DNA from: Solenopsis invicta
Lineage: Eukaryota; Arthropoda; Insecta; Hymenoptera; Formicidae
Assembly (NCBI RefSeq): GCF_016802725.1
Contig: NC_052664.1
Location: 17,008,405 to 17,072,404 of the forward strand
DNA: 64,000 nt
Direction: 5' to 3'
Shown here: positions 23,296 through 35,900 of the stretch, piece by piece
Layout of the letters: every line of letters begins with the position of its first letter
Numbering within the stretch: position 1 is the stretch's first letter
Notes under the pieces: generated by a model
Database searches by the model: none
The model's input: the letters and a program-made list of their open reading frames with translations, nothing else
Told to the model about the DNA's origin: nothing
Program-made: the position numbers and the translations under genes

Positions 23296-26200
23296 GTCGG
23301 CCGAAAACGCGACATGTAAAAATCGCAATCCGTGCAATATAAAGCTGGCTCAAGCACATTTCTCTTTCGGCAAAGATTACAGGGTGTTACGAGTGCTCTC
23401 ACGGTAGTTGCAATGCCTGTTGGCGTTTGCAAAGGAGGTTGTTGCGTGACCATCGGAACGACTTTCGCGGTGGACATCGCAAAGTGCATCTGTTTGGAAA
23501 GCGGTGGATGCTGATAAGGCGGATACTTGACATTCGGTTGTATCTGACCATTCTGCAAAGTCTTAGGATACGTCTGATTAGGCATCATAGAACCTTGTTG
23601 CTCTATCTTCTGAGATGATAGTTGGCGCTGGTAGTTGTCATGTCTCTGCTGATAGTTCTGGACATTTTGTTGCTGTTGTTGCTGATAGGACACAAGTGGG
23701 TTGGGTGGTGGCTGATATTGCGGTTGGCTCGCTCTATTTTGCGGAAGAACCGTTTGATAGGGATGACCCTGATAGGAACTTTGAGAGTATTGACTTTGAT
23801 ATGGACTCGGCGATTGATTAGGCGGATAAAATTGCTGCTGCGAATGCTGAACAGTTATCGGGCTAGCATTGTGAGACGGTATTCTTTGATTCAGAGTATT
23901 CTGCTGCGGTTGAACAGTCACTTGCTTGTTCATTTGATTATGCTGCTGCTCCAATTGATTATGCAATTGTTGCTGATAATATGTTCCATAGCCGTTTTTC
24001 TGAGGTAATATTTTCGTCTGTTGCATTCCATTTTGAATATACTGTCCATTCATTTGCGTCGGGTAAGGGCTAGCTGGCTTTTGAGTTTGCGATAAAGGAA
24101 TAATCTGATTTCTTGGATGGGGCGCTTGTGTCTGCGGATATACCGATTGCATATACTGCGTGTATCCATTCTGACTGTATCTAATTTGCTGTTGCAGCTG
24201 CGGTGAATAAGACGTCGGTTTCGAAGTGTTCATGGGAACGCCAGCATAGGTCTCTTTACGATCAACTACGTCTTTGCCTTCATTTCCGCAAGACCCGGGA
24301 GACTTCTTATCCGTTAATGATCCGATCGAATCGTTTGAATTCTGTCGTCCAAACGGTGGTTTAATGGTGTCTGGTGTCGGATTAACGCTCCTCAGTTGAT
24401 CTTGGAAAGGTGTCGCTGGCATGCTGTCGGCTTCGCTCTTTAAAGGAAGGGTCTGTTGTTGGAATTTTGCAGCAGTGCTTTCACGAATCGTCTCTGCCTC
24501 CTGAAGACTTCTGATTTCTCGCAGTACTTGAGCAGTTTCTGGTTTATTCATCGCAGAGCGCAAGACTCTCTCCAAAATAGGATTGGGTATATACGAATCC
24601 TTTTCGTCATCCTCCGCTGTTGCAACGAGTACCACTTGATCGCAAAATGATACGCTTTTCTTTTTCCCAATTCGCCGTTTCACCTTGCGTGGCGCAATAT
24701 CCTCCTCGCTTGGCAGTATTGTTGTGTTTTGTATAGTGTTCTGCATCGCCACTTCGCTGATGTCGTCTTCCGGACAATCAATAGGCAAACCATTCTCATG
24801 CGGGAGTGTCAAGGACATGGATAACATCGCCGCATTTAATTCGCTCTGTTGAACAGATTCGTTTGACGGCACCATGGAGATAAAACTATTTTGGCTGGAA
24901 CTCGAGTCAAAACTAGAGTTTAAAACGGTTTGAGAATTTGAAGTTTCTGTCTTCGTGAAGACTGCAGTATTCTCAATAGATAATTTAGCCGATTTCGAAC
25001 ACTCCATCGATGATGTTTCCTGAGGCATGTCCGATATTAGTATCGGGCAATTTACACTCTGTTTAATTTGAGGTTTTACATCTACGTCTGACTTCGGAAC
25101 AGGTTGCATTTTGATTTGTTCAAATCTAGCGGCCATGTCTTTTACTGAAGAAGCGACTCTCGGACAGTCCGTAACGTCACGACCTTGGTCGTAACTCTGT
25201 CCGAGATTATTCATCATTAAATCGCTGGTTCTCCTAGCGATAGTCGGTCCTGGAATCGTCGGTCTCGAAGGATTAACTTTTGGAATATCTTGATTTAAAG
25301 GTCCTTGTCTCTTCATTTTTCTTTCTGCTTGTTTAGCTTGTAATTCCCTCAACCACGTTTCACTCGAAGACTTTTCTTCATCCTCGTACTCCTGTGTTCG
25401 CTTCTCTTTATTTAAATCGTCGGTTAAAATCTGCTCTCTTTTGTTTTGCAACTGCGTTAACAGACTGCCAATCTGCTGCACTTCTAATTGCTGCGCGCGT
25501 TGCTGCGGTTGAACGGAAACTTGAATCTGTTGAGTCTCTTGAAGTTGAATCGGCTCATCGATTGGTGATGGCGGTGGAGGGAAATCCTCACTGGTTTGTC
25601 TCGAATGCGACACCGAATGGATTGACGGATACGGTGGTGGTGGAAAGTCCTCGCTTGGTTGTCGCGAATGAGAAATGTTGCCGTTCTCGGGATAAGGTGG
25701 TAAAGAATCCGGTTGAAATTGTTGTTTGGGAGGACTCTGCTCATTGTGCACGTCCGCGCGAGTGACAACGAAGGTCGGCTCATACAGTATGCCATTAGCA
25801 TATTGTACGACGTCATCCTGAATCCTAGGCTTATTATTATAGTTCGTTTGACACGCTCCAGAAATATTAGTATTCTGTTCATTATAAGACGGCAAAAATG
25901 GAAGCGAATGCGATTCCGAGTGCGAATAATCAACATAATCCGAAGTCCTGTTTGTTACATTAGGTGAATTGCTCGAATTCATATGATTCCAATAAGCATT
26001 GTTTTGATCCTGCGACAAGTTAGGCACGCACCGATTGTCCGGCAAAGGATATGCAGCTTTGTCGGATTGCTGCTCATTGTGCACTTCGCCCGAACACTTA
26101 GACTTGCTAAGTTGAGAAGTGGTTCTGAGCGGAGGGGGCGGAGGCACTTTCGCCACGTGTAATACTTTACCGGCGCTGCCGTGGAAGCTCTTCCTCATCA

Positions 26201-26986
26201 AACGACTTCTCTCGAGATTTGGATTACTAGTATTTCCAGGTCCGTTGTTTCCAGCAAATTCCAAGTGTCCCTCTGACAAATAACCGCTCAGTGATTGACT
26301 TACGTCACTACCTTTTAGACCAACGCTCGAGTCGTCTACTGACTGTTTCGGTAAGACGGATGATCCTTCCACATTCACATTCGTCTGGCCATCCTGCCCT
26401 TCTCGTAAATCTGGCATACTTCTATTCTTCCTTTTGATCAATCCACCCATAAGCAATTTTCTGCGTATCTTGTGTTGCTTCTTACCTTGCTTCTGTTCAA
26501 TCGCAGCTGCATTGTTTAGCTGTGTATTTCTGACGACAGTTGCGTTAGTCTCGACTTCCTTCGGCTTCTCAATCTTTACTCCTTTTGGGGATGGTGATAA
26601 TCTGGATGGTGCTACCGAAAAATCCTTTGATACGTTCTTGTTCCTCTCCTCACTTCTCGCGCGTTTCTTATCTTTCTTATCGTCTTCACAACGTTTCGTA
26701 CGGCTAAACAAGCCTGTCCTTTGTGTTGGACGATCATATAACATGTATTCCTCATCCTCAATGACGTTCACCGCTGTCGCTTTGCTACGTAAAGTCTTCT
26801 TCTTCGGTAAAGTAGCGTAAATCTCGATACTCTTCGTGCTAGGTTTATCTACCACTGTTGTTGGTGCATTTACGAGAAGCTCCCGACTATTTTGTCGGGA
26901 ATGATTACCTTTATCTCGCGAACTTTGTCTCGAGTGTTGGCTCGATTTACTATTCTCTCGCGAGTGTCTTCCTTCGAGTGCTCCAT
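23280..26986 (-). CDS. ec: echinus terminal coding exon (long disordered tail)
   Basis: 3707 bp, 1234 residues plus stop, after acceptor TTTCTAG|ATGG. The N-terminal part has three HSR(Q/E)xS motifs, with two more at 25561-25679 inside a duplicated SHSRQxSEDFPPPP module. A basic patch (KKQHKIRRKLLMGGLIKRKNRS) lies near 26400-26480. KDMAARFEQ lies near 25120. The PP1-docking-like sequence KSVSF is at 24645-24659. From about 24200 down to 23450 the protein is dominated by Gln, Pro, Tyr and Asn. It ends in CNLC-x11-CTDC followed by DFYMSRF. No enzyme domain is present. TGA is at 23280-23282. Confidence 0.96.
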
Positions 26987-29900
26987 CTAGAAAGAAAAAA
27001 AGAACGCAATGTCAGACATATTATTCTTTTATTCTGTATGATTTATTAAAGTAATCAATATCTCGATTTCTTACCTTCTTTGTCACCGTTAACGGCAACT
27101 TGTTCTTGCAGCATTCGCCTATGCAAACTCCTTGTTCTCATGACGCAAGTATTGTGTTTCATTCTTGCTATCGTGATTGTGTGAGGATTATTGTACGGAG
27201 CGTCCATCGCTGCTCTAGCTTTATTGCTGGCGGCATTGCACAATGCAACGGCCGTGTTAAGATCGCCAGCATCTTCGGCGGCACGAGATTTATCCAGCAA
27301 AGCATCCGTTTCTTTGCATAACCGTTCGCAATCATCGCCGGAAGAAGGTTGATAACCTTCAGGTATTTGAGCAAGCTATAAGAGATGATATTCAAATTAC
27401 GAAAATGTACGCACGAATCTTGTAACTAACAATTTAGAAATTTAAATGTTTACACAGTCTAAACTCTTGACTTATTCTCTTTTCTTGTTTTCAATTTTGT
27501 CAACAACTTTTATTTACCTGCAAATTGTGTTTTAAACCTTGCTGAAGTGGAAGACTATCGGTGGAGGACAAAGAATAGGAATCGTAACCAGCGTCGTAAT
27601 GACCGCTGCTGCTGCTCGAGAGTTCCCCAGATTTGCTGATAGGGCTTTTAGGTACACCCGAGTTTCTTTGCATTTTATTAACAATATACAAGTACGTATT
27701 GTCCATCGTAGTCGACGAACTCGACGACGCGCTGTTTCGATCACCGGACCAGTTACCAGAATCCCGTCTTCGAGGCACATTCATATGGTCAGGGATACTG
27801 ATACCATCTTGAGGCGCCGATCCGACGCTTAAGCTACGTGTCAACTGCATCTGCTGTTTTTTCTGTTGTTGCATTACATTTTCCACAGCGCGACGGCTAA
27901 TATACTTCGATTCTATGTCACCATCAACTGCGTCTACGCCCTGTATAATATTATTTTTATATTAAAAAATTTACATCTATTGGTACGCTTCAAAAAAATC
28001 TATGTAAAAGATTTATAAATATTGATCATAACGTACCTGATTGCCAAATATATTATTTTGGATGTCGGTGAGATTCTGGTAATCACTATAAACGCTTCGT
28101 TGAGTGTAGTGGTGCGGTGGACTGTCAGGATTAGGTGTGATGGCACGTCTGGCAGTGCTATTGATGGATGGCTTTTCAGGACTAGGCGTAATTGAACGGC
28201 GCACGCTGTTCTTTGGGGGTGTCTTTAGGCCATTGTTATTCGGAAAAGGAATAATAGTCTTTGGAGCGTTCTCAGTATTAACAGGTGTACCGGCAGGCGT
28301 CGCGTATAGGAGTAGCAAAGGCTGATAACGACCTCTTCTACACTTTTCCACGACTTGATCCCACCGCGGTCCAATTTCCTTGACAGTGGCATCGTCGAAG
28401 TAGATCCACACCTAAAGATTCATTTTATCATCAGATTGATGATAAACTCAACCGCTGTAGTTAAAACTACCTGTTGATACGAAGGCAACACTGACCTTCA
28501 ACTTCGTGTGGAAGAAGAACGTAGAATAATGTTTTCCGTAATAGGTAACCACTCCTACAAGATTATGCACGGTATTGGCACCCCATCGAGAATCTATCAC
28601 GCTGTGGAAGACGTCACTAAGCCGAAGGGACGTGCCCACGGTCGCAAAAACATCCATGATATGCTCCAATGATGGTCGTTCGCTATCCCAGACGACGCCA
28701 ACGGAAACTATTTCCGGCCGATTCATCAAGGTTCGACATATTTGAATTTTCGCACCGCAAGAACTCTGAATATGAGAAATAAAAAAACATATTTTTTATT
28801 TTTATAACTATTAAATCTATAATATTACTATCAAATTTTCAACAACAAGAATAATAATTTCATGACCACATTTTGATCAACTTGGTGTCCTATTTTCGAG
28901 AGAAAGTTTAGGACCGGCTGTAAATTCGTAGAAAGAATGTATTCATAAAACTTGTATTTGACCGAGTCAGGCCTACATAATCTTATTTCAAATCCAATGT
29001 TATGAGTGGACTACCACGAAACTGATGAATATAACGCAAGAGAACGTGCTAGACTTAAAGAGTTAGTCACGATTTGATCAAAGATTTATGAAATATCGCT
29101 TAGCCTTGCTCACCGGACAGTCACGGATGTCACCCATTCCGCCAGCTCTTCGGAGAAGTTGTCCGAAGAGATCCGGATTATTTCTAGAATTTAATGGCGT
29201 TTGATGAGCTTGAGATGTCAAGGCTGAGGCAGACACGTAATGAACCATCTGCAAAAGAAATAGAGACAATAGTACATATTTCTTTTTTCATTTAATAAAT
29301 AGGTATGTACAAAGAAGTACATTCAAAAAATATTTATAAAATATGCAAAGACAAAACAATTATATGTCATGTAATAATAATCAAAAGCCAGAAAGTTAGA
29401 AGCTCAAATATTTTTGGTAAATGAGAAACAATAAAAGCCATAATATATGTAAATTATCAAATCAAAATCGTGAAAAAAAGACACACACAGATTGCAAAAT
29501 ATTTTCAATAAACTTTGCTACAGTAAAACAACAAATTTAATATATAATCTGTCATGTTTAATATTTGTAAAATAGGAATCTAATAAAACTACAGCCTATG
29601 ATATAAAATGATTGAAAAGATTTGTAAAATTAAATTTGACAGCAAATCTGCTTTTCGCAATAATTTTATAAATAATCATAATAAAATAATAAAACCATTT
29701 ATCTATTACACTTGGTTAAATAGAAATAAAACAAAAGTATCGAAGAAATTACTAGACGCAAATTTAAATAATTTAAAAAACAATCTTAATTTGTATCATC
29801 ATTTTGCTCGTCATATTTGCAGATTTTTTACCACAAATTTAATGCGGATGCAATTAATGTTTATCTATTGCAATACCCTGATCGAAACTGTTACTGAACT

Positions 29901-32900
29901 GCCTGTATACTGCAAACATTCTACTTAGTGAATAACAGCAACTAGTTTCATGCTTTTTACGGTTCGCTGGTCAACGATGCCCGAGCGTGAACACGCCAAG
30001 GAAAACCAACTCCACCCACGAGATGCTGAGCACTATATGTGGCATTATCCTGCTCTCTTCCGTTTGCGTGATATACGTTATTCAAGTTGCAAAAGGATTA
30101 CAAAGGAATACTCACAGACAAATTAGAATATATCTTGTTGGCAGATTATATATTATAATATATTATAATAGAATATTGATATTTAATTAAAATAAGATTT
30201 AATAAAATAATTAGGCAACAGATGTTAATGCGCAAATACGTACATCAATAAATAAAATCAAACTAAGTCCGCTTTCGACACTATTCCATATATAAATTAT
30301 TAGAGCATATACTTAGTATTTATATTATATAACAATTATATATAACATTTATTTTATGACTATTCGTTATGTAATTACTACGCAACGGAAAAATTGCAAA
30401 ACAAAAGTTTAAAATAAAATTTTTCTAAATACAAAAGAGCTCTTTATTTTCATAGTTGTGTAAATTCATATGATTTGTATTTTTTTAATAAGATTGATGT
30501 TGAAGATATAGCATAATTTGAGAAGGAATTTTGTATTTTATTATGCTAAAATAAATAAGAATAAAAAATAACTCATAAAAGAGAAAAATAAAAAAAATAT
30601 CTTTTAATCAAAATAAATTATTTAAAAATTATCTTTCTATTTGATTAAAAAATATTTTTGTACTAACGTTTATCTTTCACTAACAAATTCTAAATCTTTA
30701 CTGCAAAAATAAAACGTGAGAAGAAAAATACTAAATACTTAGGTAGGTAGGATAGAACGTAACATTGTGAGCAAAGAGGCAGATGGCTACAGAAAGAGGA
30801 AGGACACAAAGAAGGTTTTATGTATCTCAGGTAAATATCTCTAATAAATACTATGCTCCGAAACTATATATGAAAACGTAAACAGAACAAAAAGTTGGAA
30901 AATCACTCCACAGGTACGATCAAAAATTTGGAGTTTTACTTTAGAACTGAAAATTTTTTCCTGTTTTATTTTTATGTATTCTCGAAACTGTTGCACATAA
31001 ATGAATGCAAAGAGAAAGAATAAATACATTTCTATATGTGTGTGTGTGTCTATAACTTAATAATAAATTTCTAAAAGTTAGCAAATAATAAGTCATTCAG
31101 GCAATGAATTGAAAGACACTATTTTTACATTTTTTTAACGCAATAACTTCTCTTTCCTCATATGTAATATTACAGCAATGTTTGATAAGCAATGTGAAGT
31201 GCAATGAGAAAATTGTACGCATTAATTACACGAACCTGAGTAAAAGGCAATGGCTCCGACGTTGCACCGCAAGCCCCACAAACGCTTTGCTCGACAAGCG
31301 TCATGGCAAATTTCTGATGCGGCACACAATGCCTTGCGCTGCACATATCTTCAGCCTCGCCACTTGCGATGTGAAGATGTATACGTAAGAGAATGTTTTC
31401 CTGAAATTGGAAAAAAAATTTTATGATAGCCAGCGCACATTCCTTCATGTTTTCTGTCGCAATTCGCAGCCTGTCTCTAGATACAAGGCCAAGTTGAATG
31501 TACATAAAGCAAAGGTATACTTATCACCGATATTTTTTATAAAAATAAAGTATATAATTTTGTTATTAAAACAATGTATGGTCGTCATCCTCGCACGTTC
31601 AATTTAATGCGTAATAAAGGTACGCTAGCCAGCAAATACTATTAGATAAAAATCTCTTGCATTTGAGAATATGCACAATAACGGTATGCCACGATTATGT
31701 TACTGTCCTTGCATCTATTGTACGTTTTCCCTGTGTGGGTACCAGCTTGCATTGATATTATTCAGCCGGCTAGTGTTGACATACATACGAGTATACTAGT
31801 GTCCAACGTGACTGTTGTGCAAACGAGAAAGTAGTATACCGACGATATTTGCAAGGCTCAGCTAAGATTATTATTGCTTAGTCCAATCTCTATAACTAGG
31901 TATCATTAGAAACATTCGATCAGCCTCAAAATATTCGATAATGAAAATGGTGAGTTTCTGCCTGCACCTAAGAGCGAGAGAAAATCCCGAGGGAGAGACC
32001 TCGATTTGACTTAATTCTATTGCACTTAGTATCTAGGCCTTTCATGCCATGATACTTTCTATGTTATTAGCAAGAAAGTTTCATTATTTGAATATATATA
32101 ATATAAATTTTTCTCAATTGCAGAGGAAAATATGTATTTATCTATTTCGCATTTCTCTAATGTAAGTTTCAAAATTCAATTACAGAAAAGCTCGGTGTTC
32201 ATAGATTCTTATTCAAGACCGTTTTGAGTATTGTTTTAAGATGTGACAAACCAATCGCGAACCGTATTAGTACTTCAAGTCATTACTTCTGACGTTCTGA
32301 GATTTTGAAATAAGAATCAATTATGAATATAACCGATCATAAAAATCGTTTTACTAATCGAGAACGCGAGCTGACGAAAGCGATGAAAAAAAAGTGTATT
32401 TTAGTAACGCAAGCGCGCTTTAATACGTTTAGATCGATTGCCAATTCGCGAATTGCGTTACACGTATCAATATCTCGCTGTTTCGATCAAAAGTAATGCA
32501 CCTGGCATCTGGAAATGATCGGCACTTACGAAACATTCTGCCGCGTCGTCCATAAAACCAAGCTGAAACCTCTGCTGATCGAGAAAGCTCTCGGCCAACG
32601 CACGGCGTAATGTGTCGGGCGGCAGAGCACTCTCTTGCGAAAACTGCAGCTGCGAGAACAGGTCCTGAAACAAGATAATGTGACGAGGATTTAATGCGCG
32701 AGCTACCAAACGAGATCTCGTCGCATCGACGAGATCCGCAAACAATAAATATTAAGGTAAGCGTAATACAGGTCGAGTGAGGACATATTGTTAAAAATAT
32801 AATTCTATTCCTGTATATACACACAGAGAACATTTTTTTTTTTAATAAAAAAAGGACATTTTCTTAAAACCATATCTTTTGATGTAAATAATTGTTTGTT

Positions 32901-35900
32901 TTATTTACGGAAAAATATTCTCTTTTAAGTAAATAGACAAATCATCTTACGCATATAATTTTTATATTACTTACGTTTAAATAATTTTACAAATAAGCTA
33001 ATAATATTAAACTTAATTAAATAGTTTTTTTACAATAAAAAATCTGATTATCTCGGATAAAAATAGTCTAACAATAAATATTTTCTAAAACTGTAAGAAA
33101 AAATTACTACTAATTAAAAATTACCTCATTCATTTTATTTTATTTACATAAACATTTTAATTAAAACATTTTTAACGTGGCTAAGTAAATAAGTTATTTG
33201 GACTATTTCGTTAAATATTTTTTTTGTTTTAAGATATTTTTTCTCTCAATGTATATAACAAAGTAAGTAATGTAAAATTTGTTATAATTCATTAATATTT
33301 AGCTCCCTTTTAGATCAAATAAAGATCAGAGATTCATTAGCTAAACTCATTTAACTATCAATATCTCGTATTTATTAAGTTTGACATTCTGATATAAAAG
33401 AGAGTTCCGTGACGAACAAGTTCAGAATATGAAAATGTAATGGAATCAACAGGTGGAATAAATTTTCATCATATTATGTAAGATGAAGAGGTCGGTTTTA
33501 GTCTAAGCTTAACGAGCCTGAGCGTTGAGAACACCGAGTCTTAATTCTATTATAACAATTAATATTTAAGATGTTTCGACATAATAATACATTTAAGTTG
33601 TAAAATATTCTTCATTCGGTAAACATTTTTTTAAATTGTAACTGTGGTAAACATAACATAAATTTTTTACAATGATGAAATGAAATAAAATTGCAGCTGC
33701 ACAGCTATGAAAAATTCATTATTAAAGTCGTAAACTGCTATGAACGAACAAGTGAAAATCTTCAATGAAAATATAGATAATAAAAATGTAGATAATTACA
33801 GACTTTGGTAAACATTTCGTAAATAGACAAAGAAGAAAGAAATAAACTTAAATTTTCTTGCACAGAGTTACGTTAAACATTACGTCACCGCCAATAAAGC
33901 CGTTGGTTCTGTGATAAAATCGCGTTGTAACGCTAAACCTACCGCATTGCTCCGTTTCTTTCATTTCCCTAATCAACATATCTACTGGATAATCACGGTG
34001 CATAGATAATTTTGTGAAACGCAAGCGATTTTGCAACAGGGAGATGGTGAGTGAAGAGTTCCCGAGTCGACGGAATACGTGGTAGGACATCGACCATACT
34101 TTATCTCGATTTTTACTACATCGGTCGCCGTATGCCACCGCAATGATACATGGCAGAGGTCAAATAAAAGTACCGGACCGGTCGTAATTTGCGACCTATC
34201 AGCAGCAGCCGGATTCTAATAGGTTTCGTAACGTAATCCTCCCCTCCCCCGCGATTAGTAAGTGGCGATTACATCTTACATGTAGAAAGTCAGTGCTGCG
34301 CTTCAAGGTACTTGCCTAACGCGGCATTTCGACAAAAATGTCGGATGTAAAAGGAAGTAGAAAAACTGAAGAAACTCAAAATGCATCAAGTTGTAGATTA
34401 CAAATTTGGTTTCTTGCGACTTGCAAAAAATCTGATAAATATTTTATCAAAAAATATGTCAAATCAATGAAGTAATAGAATAATAAGGCAGAACTGATTT
34501 CTAAGATTTTCTGATGAATGTCAATGATTCAGTCGGAATTCGTGCTAGTCATTCTGTCTGTTATGTCTGTTGCGTCTGAGTGGCAATCTAGTACGCTACT
34601 ACGTCGATTTGTGTCTGAAGTGAAATTCCTCAATGAAAGTTACTGCATGTCGTGTACTAACTGTCTACTGGTAATGATGGTAGTGACAGATGTGGTACGA
34701 GTCCCGGTCGGCGTAAAAGCGATGATGGTAACGGTGTCCATGTGCATCAGGAAGAAGAGAACGTGGCACCTGTTCGGAGACAGGTTTGTCGCCCGGTACA
34801 GAAGAAACCGGCCGGTTTTAGCGTACGTATCAGATATTGTGTTAGATCAAGTGTGATCGTCGAACAAAAGCGGTGTTATCGGTTATTAATGTTGACCGCC
34901 TATTTCTCGAAACTTAATGGAGCATTTCGAGATATTGTTTATCGTGCAGAAAAGATGGCTGTTAAAACAATAGAAAATAACTTTCAGAATTAATAATCTA
35001 TGATGTTCATCTGCCTTCGCGTAGAGAAAAGAGAGAGTAAAAATTGTAACTACACATGTTTCTATAGAGACCTTCGCACGATCAAACGTTCTCAAGCCAC
35101 GGTCTATAGTAATTTAAGAGAAACCATACGCGTGTGGATTGTCTTAAGGTAATTAGTTTAATGACTAAATTCATTATCGGTTATTCATTGTAACCAGATT
35201 AATTAGCACTCTTGCTATTAAGAGGACGATTCGCAAAGAGCTCTAACGCGGCTCTCTAAACTGTGAAGAGATCAATTAAGTATAAGCGTACTTTTTTCAA
35301 ATCGTTCAGCTCGATATTGCAGACGGAGTCTTCTTTCTCCATACCACTGTCTTCTCCTTCTTCTTTGATTTTATCTTCCATCTTAACTCTTGTCTCATCG
35401 CTCTTAATTTCCTGATGAGACTTGGGTGACGGCGGGGATGTCGTTGGCACGGATATCGTCGCCGACCCATTCTGACGAACCTTTATCCACTTTAACATTT
35501 TTACATCTTCCGTACACTCAAGTCAATTATGTAAATTTCATTGTTTTTATTGCACACTATGATTCATCTTCATACTTTCAAATTTGTACTGCATAATGGA
35601 TTTATTAATTCCTTCGAACGTCGATGCGCTCCGAAATGGAAATAAAAAATATCGCAAGTGCAAAATGGTATATCTTCCAAGCCGAATAAAGACAAATGCG
35701 AACTGGGTAAAAAACTCCTCATGACGGATTCTCAGTGCGACAGCGTTGTTTGCAATGTCTACACGCGACACTTTACTTGCTCGCTTGATAATATCATTTG
35801 GTATATTTGCCCTGTAACTTAACGCTATATTTTCCCTTTGTCGATCTTCTTGCTTTTTAGGCGATAACGTATACCGCTATCTCTTCCGTTTGAGCCCTCG

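Noticed and set aside
23615..24008. Plus-strand ORFs opposite the echinus tail
   Set aside because: Leu/Arg-rich translations are antisense shadows of the Gln-rich coding exon.
33848..34138. 96-codon minus-strand ORF in the large echinus intron
   Set aside because: No recognisable domain; the boundaries lack good splice signals matching neighbouring exon phases.
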